Shown: in pieces, positions 35,314-42,750 of the stretch
Layout of the letters: each line of letters starts with the position of its first letter
How positions within the stretch are numbered: position 1 is the stretch's first letter
Assembly (NCBI GenBank): GCA_019058245.1
Contig: JAHPZJ010000022.1
Span: 55,746 to 98,751, forward strand
Direction of reading: 5' to 3'
DNA length: 43,006 nucleotides
Origin: Promethearchaeota archaeon
GTDB taxonomy: Archaea > Asgardarchaeota > Lokiarchaeia > Sigyniarchaeales > SOKP01
Position numbers and translations under genes: made by a program
The notes under the pieces: generated by a model
The model's database searches: none
What the model was told of the DNA's origin: nothing
What the model saw: the letters and a program-made list of their open reading frames with translations, nothing else

Positions 35314-36303
35314 TTAAGGCTTTTTATTTAATTTACTTAAAAGAGTTGATGCGTCTTTCATAGTTAAAGCTAAACCTTCCATCAAATTAATAAATTTATC
35401 AGAGAAGTAAATTTTACCTTCAAATGGTTTACTTTTACTGATAGTTATGATTTCTTCCAAATTCAATATGTTCTTCTTATTAATTTCAATACCCAACTTA
35501 TCAATGTAAATATTTTCTAATTCTTCAATTGGTATTTCACTAGTAATTTTAGAATAAACCCAAAAATTTGATGGTCCTTTTTTTTTTACCTTTCGTTTTT
35601 GGGCTTCTTCAATTTTTTTCATTCTTAATTGTTCTTTCTTTTTCAATTCTATAGGATCTTCATATTCCATAACGGATTCTTTAAAATCATTAAAATTTGA
35701 TTCTGCATTACTAATACCAAAAATACCAGGAAAAAGAATAACTATTGTTAATATAGTATCTTCCACGTTTAGAAATTCGGAGTAAATTATTTGATTATTT
35801 TTCAGTTCAAAAATCATTTTTTTCAGTTTAACCTCATGCTCTTCTCGTTGAAGTTCAAACTGGCGTATTATATTAAGAAAAATTTCATCAGGTAAGGAAT
35901 AATACAAGACATGTCCTTTTTGATTAAAAAGAGCGCCTCCTAAAATTACTCCATCTTTCACATCATCCTTTAATTTATTAATCGTTTTTTTAATAACTAA
36001 TGATACACCATAAGTGGCAATATCATCAATAATTTTATGTCCTGTTTCATAAATTTCTAGATTTTTTAATTCAAGATCAGAACGTTGATAACCTCGTACA
36101 CTATACCATTTATCTATATATGCTTGAAAACCATGTTCGCACATATAATTCGAAGGGACAGAAATTGTTAAAATAGATTCAGAGTTTTTCACAATTTCTT
36201 TCGATACTTTTACTATTTTTGTCGCCTTACATATAGGGCAAAATAACTTAATACCTTTCGTTTCTTCTTCATAAATTTCGTCTTTTTTTAACAAAATAAT
36301 CAA
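35314..36303 (-). CDS. CxxC zinc module fused to a roadblock/longin-like domain
   Basis: The protein has 329 residues. Residues 18-85 are a zinc module (FCPICKATK with Cys22 and Cys25, then VPSNYMCEHGFQAYIDKW and VRGYQRSDL), the same as the separate protein at 29173-29433. Residues about 115-215 read DGVILGGALFNQKGHVLYYSLPD, then helices and ILTIVILFPGIFGI. This strand-helix order suits roadblock/LC7 or longin domains, which in eukaryotes regulate small GTPases. A charged basic linker follows (KKIEEAQKRKVKKKG), and a helical tail. Start is TTG 36303. A degenerate GTPase-like gene lies 2 kb upstream on the same strand, so a shared pathway is possible. Confidence 0.6.
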   Translation of the reverse strand: MIILLKKDEIYEEETKGIKLFCPICKATKIVKVSKEIVKNSESILTISVPSNYMCEHGFQAYIDKWYSVRGYQRSDLELKNLEIYETGHKIIDDIATYGVSLVIKKTINKLKDDVKDGVILGGALFNQKGHVLYYSLPDEIFLNIIRQFELQREEHEVKLKKMIFELKNNQIIYSEFLNVEDTILTIVILFPGIFGISNAESNFNDFKESVMEYEDPIELKKKEQLRMKKIEEAQKRKVKKKGPSNFWVYSKITSEIPIEELENIYIDKLGIEINKKNILNLEEIITISKSKPFEGKIYFSDKFINLMEGLALTMKDASTLLSKLNKKP

Positions 36304-36392
36304 ATTGATAATTCTTTATCAAACATATAATCAATATAATTATAACAATATGTATTAATAAATATACTAGCTTTACAATGCAATACCAATAA

Positions 36393-36740
36393 TTATATTG
36401 GTAAATAGAATTTGCACAATACACATTGATTAGCCCTCAATCTTCTTTCTGGTCCTAAGATTATCAATCTTTCACTCATATCTCCACCACATTTTGGGCA
36501 ACTTTTAGCAAAATTTTCTTTGATTGAATTTAAAACTTTTTGTATTCCCTTTTCCAAATTTAATAATTCATTAGCATTTTGGATAATTTTATCAGCTGAA
36601 ATCATTCCAATACCTTTAATCCATGCTAACTGCTCTGGCTTAGACTTAGCAATCTCTTCTATTGACTTTACACCAGCATTGATTAATCTTTCAGCTGCAG
36701 TTGGCCCAATACCCCGTACTCTAACTAATTCTTCAATCAA
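36393..36740 (-). CDS. Helix-hairpin-helix protein with C-terminal zinc finger
   Basis: The protein has 115 residues with two tandem HhH motifs. VRGIGPTAAERLINAGV (8-24) and IKGIGMISADKIIQNA (41-56) are both of the GxG form that binds the DNA backbone. They are followed by a zinc knuckle made of CPKCGGD (from 80) and CVLCKFYLPI (from 106). This layout suits a nucleic-acid-binding accessory factor, similar to domains in topoisomerases and helicases, but no enzyme part is attached. Start is TTG 36740, since a TAG lies five codons upstream in frame. Confidence 0.7.
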   Translation of the reverse strand: MIEELVRVRGIGPTAAERLINAGVKSIEEIAKSKPEQLAWIKGIGMISADKIIQNANELLNLEKGIQKVLNSIKENFAKSCPKCGGDMSERLIILGPERRLRANQCVLCKFYLPI

Positions 36741-36844
36741 AAAAATCTTCGTCTAATGCGAATTATGAATCTAATTATATATAATAATGTTAATTAGACA
36801 AAATAAAATTTAAGATGATATATATAAATAAAATAAAAAAAAAA

Positions 36845-37570
36845 TTATTGTTCTAATTGACGTCCTACTCCAATATAAATTAAATATCCTCCTGCAATCG
36901 CTAAGATAAGACCTATTGCGCCCATTATTAATCTAAATGTACCTTGATTCAAAAGATTTGATATAAATATTCCATACATAAAGATAATTGAGGCTGCAAC
37001 ACCAAATATAAAAAATCTCCATTTTTTTCTCAATTGTTCATCTTCAAATTTTTTATATATCTGGAATGATAAATAGAAAGTTAAAAATACGACGATAGAT
37101 ACAATAATTACTAAATAAAGGAAGAAAAGAGGCATCCAATGTGGACTCCAGGTTATAGGATCAATCTCTACACCCAATCCTTCAATATATACTAAGAAAA
37201 TCATGCAAAACATGGCAATACCGTATACTATAAGAATTGCATATTGTTTAATGGAAGTAATAACTTTCTCTGATTTTAACAGTATTAATTCAAAAACTAA
37301 AAGGAAAATGGGTGAATAAAAAATCCCGAAATTTGTTAAGTAATTTAAAAATAAAACTACCTTGACATCAGTGAGTGGAGCATAAATGAAATTTACAATT
37401 AATCCAATTGCGGCAGATATATAAAATCCTGAAAATATGAGATTTAATCTTTTTCTATCTCTTTTAAGTATTTTATACGCAAGAAATATGAAAAAGGCAC
37501 ATAGAATTCCTTGAGCCAGATATACTGTTATTGCTCTGGGTACTGTTAAGGGGTGTTGATATAGAGTCAT
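36845..37570 (-). CDS. Seven-transmembrane protein, function unknown
   Basis: The 241-residue protein has seven hydrophobic helices, starting around residues 12-34, 42-62, 70-98, 107-128, 146-170, 186-204 and 212-234. Short loops alternate in charge: KILKRDRKR and KKFEDEQLRKKWR are strongly basic, marking the cytoplasmic side. The layout resembles the 7-TM sensor regions fused to histidine kinases, but no kinase follows. It might be a stand-alone receptor-like or lipid-related protein. ATG start at 37570. T-rich spacers lie on both sides. Confidence 0.6.
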   Translation of the reverse strand: MTLYQHPLTVPRAITVYLAQGILCAFFIFLAYKILKRDRKRLNLIFSGFYISAAIGLIVNFIYAPLTDVKVVLFLNYLTNFGIFYSPIFLLVFELILLKSEKVITSIKQYAILIVYGIAMFCMIFLVYIEGLGVEIDPITWSPHWMPLFFLYLVIIVSIVVFLTFYLSFQIYKKFEDEQLRKKWRFFIFGVAASIIFMYGIFISNLLNQGTFRLIMGAIGLILAIAGGYLIYIGVGRQLEQ

Positions 37571-37836
37571 TTTAAAGAACTATTCATATTAATTTTATTT
37601 TAAAATTTAATTGCTTAATGTATAATCTATCATTTTATATTTATTATTATTACCTTTTCTTAATAGAAAAAAAGTTACTTTTGTCAATTGGTCTCTATAA
37701 AAAAAATTTATTCAAGTCGATATATACCACCATAGTACATCAAACATAACGATCCAATAATTTGCAAAGTTAAAAGTCCAAATTAAAATGAATATAAATA
37801 GTAAAAAAGAAAATTTTTTTTAATTACTTCTGTTGA

Positions 37837-38031
37837 TTATTTTTCACGCCACTCCTGTCCGCAATGTCCGCAACGAAATTTCTTTCCATAAACACGTGGA
37901 TAATCACTTATTATGTTTGTTTTATCTGTAGATTCATGAATCATATTTTTATTTTCCTCTCCGCAACTTGGACATTTTCTACGGCCTTCTTCTCTCTCTA
38001 TTGTTAACAAACCGTTTGATTCTTCTCCCAT
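37837..38031 (-). CDS. Small two-CxxC zinc-ribbon protein
   Basis: The 64-residue protein has RKCPSCGEENKNMIHE and KFRCGHCGQEW, which form a zinc ribbon with two knuckles separated by about 28 residues. The intervening segment is DKTNIISDYPRVYGK. The shape is like the zinc ribbons of transcription elongation factor S and of ribosomal proteins, but it lacks the acidic DE loop of TFS (RSADEP), so cleavage stimulation is unlikely. It may be an RNA- or protein-binding factor. ATG start at 38031. Confidence 0.7.
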   Translation of the reverse strand: MGEESNGLLTIEREEGRRKCPSCGEENKNMIHESTDKTNIISDYPRVYGKKFRCGHCGQEWREK

Positions 38032-38200
38032 TTTACATATTTCAACTCCAACTATGATAGGTTAAATCATATAAGCTTTAATCATCCAAGATAGGATTTT
38101 TCTTAATTATATTTAAATTTGTCCTTATTGCTTTTATAACTTATTAATTTTTGATAATTTTTTTTGTAAATCTTTATAGAAAAAAAGCATAAATTTTCAA

Positions 38201-38800
38201 TTAGCTTAAAAGACTTTTACCATATTGCTTGGCGGCTTCAAATAAATCTGGATTTGAATACTGAAATCTTAAAAAGAAGTCATTGAGAATTGTGTTGTAA
38301 ATCTCATTCACATCACTATTTTTATTGAAAAGTTCAAAACAATATATAAAATTCAAATCTTTTGTGATTTTTTCTAATTGAAATCTACTGATTTTAAATT
38401 TCTTTGAAGAAGGTTTATTCAAGATTTGTTCAATATTCAGTCCAACTAAAATCGATAATCCTTGAAAAGCAAATGTTTGAATAAACTCTTCTACTGATAA
38501 TTTAGTAATATTTTTTACTGAATCAGGCTCATATAAGTCTAAAGTAAGGATTATTACATCAATTTTTTGAACATTATCAAAATCGTAAATTAGATTATCT
38601 ATTTTTTCATATGTATAAATTTTAATTTTAATAGGTATTTGCTTGAATACTATTAGAACTTCATAATTATCATCAGAAAGATTAGACTTTATAGCACTAG
38701 TTTTCAAGCTATCAAAAAAAATTTCGTTTAAATATTCCTTATTACCAATGATTCCAATCCGTAAACTATAGCTAATTTTCTTCAAGAAAATTCTTTCCAA
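38201..38800 (-). CDS. Degenerate small-GTPase-like protein
   Basis: The 199-residue protein keeps the fold but not the residues of a Ras-like GTPase. SLRIGIIGNKEYLNEIFF (13-30) sits where the P-loop GxxxxGK(S/T) should be, with Asn25-Glu26 in place of Lys-Thr/Ser. The DxxG switch II is replaced near 61-68 (IYTYEKID). DVIILTLDLYEPDSVKNI matches the strand after switch II (VVFDVTxxxSF in Rab). FQGLSILVGLN stands for the NKxD strand but has no Asp. It is therefore probably nucleotide-free, or binds weakly. Start is TTG 38800. Asgard archaea carry many small GTPases; pseudo-GTPase partners would be consistent. Confidence 0.55.
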   Translation of the reverse strand: MERIFLKKISYSLRIGIIGNKEYLNEIFFDSLKTSAIKSNLSDDNYEVLIVFKQIPIKIKIYTYEKIDNLIYDFDNVQKIDVIILTLDLYEPDSVKNITKLSVEEFIQTFAFQGLSILVGLNIEQILNKPSSKKFKISRFQLEKITKDLNFIYCFELFNKNSDVNEIYNTILNDFFLRFQYSNPDLFEAAKQYGKSLLS

Positions 38801-38911
38801 AAATAATTATTATTGTATTTAATTTTCTATTATTAAATTATTTTAATAAAAAAATATAGTAGAACTTTTATTCTCAATAATTATCAATTATTAACTGCAA
38901 TTTGATTATAT

Positions 38912-39886
38912 TTGCTACGAGTTTATTTAGAACTAATTCTTATGGTTATTATCTGGAGTTTTTCATTTATTATAGTTGATATAGCTTTAGAATTCATTCC
39001 ACCCTTATCCCTTGCACTGTATCGATTAGTAATTACTTCATGCACGTTTCTGATAATTGATATTTACCTAAGAATTAAAAAAAAAAATATATCTTTTAAA
39101 GATAATGAGAATAATAAAACAAAATTTTTGAGAAGTGATTGGCTCTTAATTATACTTTCAAGTTTTATGGGAATCTCATTATTTTTCTACGCTCAGTATT
39201 CAGCAATCGAAATTATTGGACCATCTCTTCCAGCATTATTTGTTTGTTTGATAACACCTGTTATTATTACTATTTTAACCTTAATTTTTTTTAATGAAAG
39301 AATAAATAGATTCCAAATAGTTGGATTTATAATAGCAACGATTGGAGGGTTCTTATTAGTAACAGGAGGAGATATTACTACGCTTACACTTAAATCTCCT
39401 AATTTTTTAGGTTATCTATTTGCATTAATGACTCCCATATTTTGGGCTATATTTTCTATAGCAACTAAAAAATTATCGCAATCCCACTCAAGTAACTCTA
39501 TTAATAAATATATAGCCTATATTGCTACATTTGAATTAGTGATTTTTACTTTAATCAACAATGAATTTCAAGTTTTCCTTAATAATTTTTTGAATATTCA
39601 ACTATTCATCTGCGCCTTATATTTAGGAATTTTATGTTATATTATAGGGTATTATATTTGGCAAAATTCACAAAAAAAATTAAAATCCTCTAATGTTGCC
39701 TCATTTCTATACATTGAACCCTTTCTTACTCTATTTTTTTCAATTTTGCTTCAAAGAAGTGAATCAATTGTCTTGTGGAATATTGTTGGTGGAATCATTG
39801 TATTGATTGCTGTATTTATCATAAATTATAAAGAAAAAAATCAAAAAGAAGATGAATCAGATTACTCTGATATTAAAAATCTTTAG
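38912..39886 (+). CDS. EamA/DMT family transporter
   Basis: The 324-residue protein has ten membrane helices in two EamA repeats of five. The first repeat opens with LILMVIIWSFSFIIVDIAL (the W-x-x-x-F/N form typical of DMT transporters) and contains LALYRLVIT. The second has FLGYLFALMTPIFWAIFSI. ASFLYIEPFLTLFFSILL near the end is the normal YLxPxxxxxxxxxxL piece. It exports or imports small metabolites; the substrate cannot be told. Start is TTG 38912 with ATG 38942 as the next choice; the longer form keeps the first helix complete. A charged tail (NYKEKNQKEDESD) is cytoplasmic. Confidence 0.9.
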   Translation: MLRVYLELILMVIIWSFSFIIVDIALEFIPPLSLALYRLVITSCTFLIIDIYLRIKKKNISFKDNENNKTKFLRSDWLLIILSSFMGISLFFYAQYSAIEIIGPSLPALFVCLITPVIITILTLIFFNERINRFQIVGFIIATIGGFLLVTGGDITTLTLKSPNFLGYLFALMTPIFWAIFSIATKKLSQSHSSNSINKYIAYIATFELVIFTLINNEFQVFLNNFLNIQLFICALYLGILCYIIGYYIWQNSQKKLKSSNVASFLYIEPFLTLFFSILLQRSESIVLWNIVGGIIVLIAVFIINYKEKNQKEDESDYSDIKNL

Positions 39887-40044
39887 GTTTCCTTAAGCAT
39901 TTATAATAATCTATTTAGTTTGATTTGACTACGAGAGTTCTATTAAGAATTTAATAAATTAGTAAAAAAAACATATATACTTATACACTATATTAGATTT
40001 AAAAAATGATTTCAAAAATAATCAAAAAATAAAGGTGAAGAATT

Positions 40045-40533
40045 ATTCCAAGACGTTATTATGCTAAATCTAAGAAGACCTATGCAAAAGATCAAAGTTT
40101 TACTCAAGACCAGGTAGGAGAAGAAAAAGAACGCTATTTAATCAGTATAGAATTAATGAGCTTAAAGACTTTAAAAGATTATGATATTATGGGATGGCGT
40201 GGAGAGTTTTACTTTAAGGTAGACGGTAGTAAGACCTTCAAGGCGAGATGGCCGAATAAAGGCACGATTAAACTACAAAGGAATCAAGAATTTACATCCA
40301 AAGCGGATATGTCTCTCTGGAGTCAATTTAAAACAGTTCGAGTAGGCAAACCAGCCGTAGAGAAAATTAAGGTCATTTTAAGAGAAATGGATCACATGAA
40401 AAAGGATGAAACAATCGCTGAACAAGAATTCGAAATCAACCTTCCTTCGAAAACAGAATACGTCATTTTGCAAGACGACAAAGAGAATACAAAAGCCAAA
40501 CTCCGAATCCAAGCAACAAGAACGAGATATTAA
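40045..40533 (+). CDS. Beta-rich small protein with an apparent ATT start, function unknown
   Basis: From ATT 40045 the frame gives 162 residues: (M)PRRYYAKSKKTYAKDQS, then QVGEEKERYLISIELMSLKTLKDYDIMGWRGEFYFKVDG and SKTFKARWPNKGTIKLQRNQEF. A TGA at 40036-40038 closes the frame upstream. No ATG, GTG or TTG follows until 40156, which would drop 37 residues that read as normal protein. GGTGA, a complement to the 16S end, sits at 40034-40038, six bases before this ATT. The strands (EFYFKVDG, KTVRVG, VIL) suggest an all-beta fold, perhaps C2-like, without a recognised family. The codons look less A+T-biased than neighbours, which fits high expression. Confidence 0.6.
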   Translation: MPRRYYAKSKKTYAKDQSFTQDQVGEEKERYLISIELMSLKTLKDYDIMGWRGEFYFKVDGSKTFKARWPNKGTIKLQRNQEFTSKADMSLWSQFKTVRVGKPAVEKIKVILREMDHMKKDETIAEQEFEINLPSKTEYVILQDDKENTKAKLRIQATRTRY

Positions 40534-40653
40534 GATCTCTCTATTTATTATAATAATTTTTTTTTAAACTCTCTGATATTGATGATTAATTAAATCTTAT
40601 AGCTAAAAGTATAAAATTAAACAAAAACAGAACTAAAACCACAAAACTGATAA

Positions 40654-40809
40654 TCTTCCGTTGTTACCTTTATTGTTGAACAACAATTATTTAATAAGAC
40701 ATCTTTTTATTGGTATGAAAATAACGGATTTGAGTTTTTGGGGACAAATGAAGGTGAAAATAAAGCAAAATCATTTAAATTTAAAATCTTTGTCCATTGG
40801 AATGACTAA
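40654..40809 (+). pseudogene. Possible C-terminal remnant of a GNAT acetyltransferase
   Basis: After a TAA at 40651 the frame reads SSVVTFIVEQQLFNK, TSFYWYENNGFEFLGTN and SFKFKIFVHWND, then stops at TAA 40807. The A...FYxxNGFExxG piece is the usual C-terminal helix-strand of GNAT acetyltransferases, followed by the last strand. There is no start codon or upstream acetyltransferase sequence, so only a fragment survives. Chance similarity is possible for so short a frame. Confidence 0.3.
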
Positions 40810-40845
40810 TAAGTGAATGGTTTTTCATGATCCCATCTTTTAATA

Positions 40846-40901
40846 TTTATAAATTACTTTACGAATTAGATGATTATTATGAGAAAATTAAAAACAGGAG
40901 G
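40846..40901 (+). promoter_or_regulatory. TATA-like element and strong ribosome site of the SDR gene
   Basis: TTTATAAAT at 40846-40854 lies about 55 bases before the ATG at 40907, implying a leader of about 30 bases. AGGAGG at 40896-40901 ends five bases before the ATG. This is the best Shine-Dalgarno match in the window, with the AAGGAGAT site of the PlsC-like gene close behind. Confidence 0.6.
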
Positions 40902-40906
40902 ATAAA

Positions 40907-41989
40907 ATGCCTGCAGTAAAACCTTCAGATGGTCCAGTTGCTGTAACTGGGGCTTCAGGCTATATGGGTTCCCATGTGGTTATCGCTTTGATGAAACATG
41001 GATATACTATACATGCCTGTTTGAGAGATCCGAATAATCCCGATAAGACTGAACATTTACAGGCACTTAATAGTGGTGACTATGCGGGTCATGTGGAACT
41101 TTTTACAGCTAATTTGCTCGAGAAAGGTAGTTACGATGAACCATTCGCTAATTGTTGTGCTGTATTACACGTTGGAACTCCAATGGGTTATGGTGGTGAT
41201 AATAATCCTCGTCAAATATACGAAGGTGCTTTAAACGGCACTCAAAATGTCCTTGATTCAGTTCAGAAAGTGGGTACAGTAAAAAGGTTTGTATACACTA
41301 GCTCTTTTTCTGCTATATATCACCCCACACGTTCTGGTTATGTATATACTGAAAAAGACTGGGCTACAGATAATCGTGAGAATGATCCAAATTGGAGCGT
41401 AGATAGAATCGATATTGATGGCGAGATGTCCTATGCTATGGCAAAAGTCGAGGTCGAGCATATATCGAATCGTTTTGCTGAGGAAGATGGTCGTTTTGAA
41501 GTCATTTCTGTATGTCCCATTGCGGTACTTGGCCCTCTTCTTTCCCCAGTTCATGAACGAGTGGGTTCTTGGCAATGGTATCTTGGTCTTATGCTGGCAG
41601 GTAAACCATGTCAACAAAATTGGCAATCTTTATGGAATATTATTGATGTACGTGATGTTGCTGAAACACAAGCTCTTATAATTGAAAATAATATCTGTAA
41701 AAATGGATGGCGTTATATGTTAAGTGCTACGGATGAATCTGGAGAACTCGACGTGTTTCAACTTCAAGCACATTTACAAAAGTTATTTCCTAATATTGAT
41801 GTAGGTGGTGCTCCAGATGCAATTAAACCAATGATTGAGAAGTATGGAAGCGTCTACCAATCACCTCTTGCTCATTGTGATAAGGCTCGAGAAGAATTAG
41901 GTCTTGAAACCCATTCCATCGAGGATACATTATACGAAACAGGGAGAACCATGATTGATCTTGGTTTAGTGAAACCAGCTTTAAAATAA
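40907..41989 (+). CDS. Extended SDR: NAD(P)-dependent epimerase/dehydratase, dihydroflavonol reductase-like
   Basis: The 360-residue protein has the Rossmann start VAVTGASGYMGSHV (11-24, TGxxGxxG). An R following the second strand (CLRDPNN) suggests NADP preference. VLHVGTP, FVYTSSFSAIYHP (the catalytic Ser/Thr) and YAMAK (Tyr176, Lys180) complete the extended SDR signature. The layout is nearest to dihydroflavonol 4-reductase/cinnamoyl-CoA reductase-like members, which reduce a ketone or aldehyde on a large substrate; archaeal members act on unknown substrates. The gene appears to be monocistronic with its own TATA and ribosome site. It converges with the PlsC-like gene, 48 bases apart. Confidence 0.9.
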   Translation: MPAVKPSDGPVAVTGASGYMGSHVVIALMKHGYTIHACLRDPNNPDKTEHLQALNSGDYAGHVELFTANLLEKGSYDEPFANCCAVLHVGTPMGYGGDNNPRQIYEGALNGTQNVLDSVQKVGTVKRFVYTSSFSAIYHPTRSGYVYTEKDWATDNRENDPNWSVDRIDIDGEMSYAMAKVEVEHISNRFAEEDGRFEVISVCPIAVLGPLLSPVHERVGSWQWYLGLMLAGKPCQQNWQSLWNIIDVRDVAETQALIIENNICKNGWRYMLSATDESGELDVFQLQAHLQKLFPNIDVGGAPDAIKPMIEKYGSVYQSPLAHCDKAREELGLETHSIEDTLYETGRTMIDLGLVKPALK

Positions 41990-42037
41990 ACAATATGAGT
42001 AAAATTCTTTAAAAAGAAAATTTCTTCTTTCTCTTTT

Positions 42038-42736
42038 TTAATCAAACTCTTCAATTTCAGGAGTTTTGCCAAGCTTTTCAATAATATTTATTATATCTTC
42101 AGCAAGTTCATAACGTTCAGCTCGATATTTCTCCCGATTTAATCTTTTTTCTACTTTTAATGGTGTACCGACTTTTACTTTTATTCCATTTCCCGAAAAC
42201 ATATTTAAAATCTTTGTTTTTTCTGTATATATGGCAATTGGAATAATAGGTGCTTGTCCTACTATTGCGAACTTTATTATTGCTGCCATTGATTTTATCT
42301 GTACTTCACGATCATGTCGCGATTCGGGTGTCATTCCCACTAGATCCCCTTTCTCATTTAAAATCTCAAATATTTTATCGATCGGTTCAGTATCATCTTT
42401 ACTTTCAGTTCCTCGAATCATTCCAAGGCTTTTCAAAACAGGACCCGCTATTTGATGTTTCATTAATTTTGGATCAAGCATGAAATGAATTTTTCGACCT
42501 GAAACTTGGCTTATTATTAGCATATCACGAATTATGTTTGATGCGACTGTCGTTAAGATAGCTTTTCCTCTAAATGGAATATTTTCTTTTCCTTCGATTT
42601 TTAAATCCATGAATGTTTTTAAAAAGAGCCCGCTTACACCCTTTACAGCAGCATATAAGATATCAAAAGCAATTAATTTTGGATTTAATTTATCTCCTTC
42701 TTCTTTTATTTTCATTTCTGGTTCTGATTCAACCAT
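42038..42736 (-). CDS. PlsC-like acyltransferase fold without the usual catalytic histidine
   Basis: The 232-residue protein reads LKIEGKENIPFRGKAILTTVASNIIRDMLIIS, the place where LPLAT enzymes have NHxxxxD. Here the aligned His is Ser66 and the Asp is Asp71. The second motif (FPEGTR) is replaced by MTPESRHD (135-142). FMLDPKLMKHQIAGPVLKSLGMIRGT and APIIPIAIY after it are kept. The fold of 1-acylglycerol-3-phosphate acyltransferases is thus recognisable, but catalysis by the standard route is doubtful. It may bind lipids, or use another residue. Archaeal membranes are ether-linked, which makes a PlsC relative notable. ATG at 42736 has AAGGAGAT six bases upstream. Confidence 0.75.
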   Translation of the reverse strand: MVESEPEMKIKEEGDKLNPKLIAFDILYAAVKGVSGLFLKTFMDLKIEGKENIPFRGKAILTTVASNIIRDMLIISQVSGRKIHFMLDPKLMKHQIAGPVLKSLGMIRGTESKDDTEPIDKIFEILNEKGDLVGMTPESRHDREVQIKSMAAIIKFAIVGQAPIIPIAIYTEKTKILNMFSGNGIKVKVGTPLKVEKRLNREKYRAERYELAEDIINIIEKLGKTPEIEEFD

Positions 42737-42742
42737 ATAAAA

Positions 42743-42750
42743 ATCTCCTT
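42743..42750 (-). promoter_or_regulatory. Strong ribosome binding site of the PlsC-like gene
   Basis: On the minus strand AAGGAGAT precedes the ATG by six bases. It shows that good Shine-Dalgarno sites are used in this genome even though many other genes lack them. Confidence 0.7.

Larger units (their letters stand above)
40534..40906. other. Spacer with a GNAT-like remnant and the SDR promoter
   Basis: It begins with a T9 tract at about 40557-40565 (terminator-like). It then holds a 51-codon startless frame (40654-40809) and a short perfect inverted repeat ATTGTTG-AA-CAACAAT at 40672-40687. TATA-like TTTATAAAT at 40846-40854 and the strong ribosome site AGGAGG at 40896-40901 serve the next gene. 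Confidence 0.55.

Noticed and set aside
41258..41626. Minus-strand frame of 122 codons over the SDR gene
   Set aside because: Overlaps the catalytic region of a clear SDR on the other strand and has no recognisable motif.
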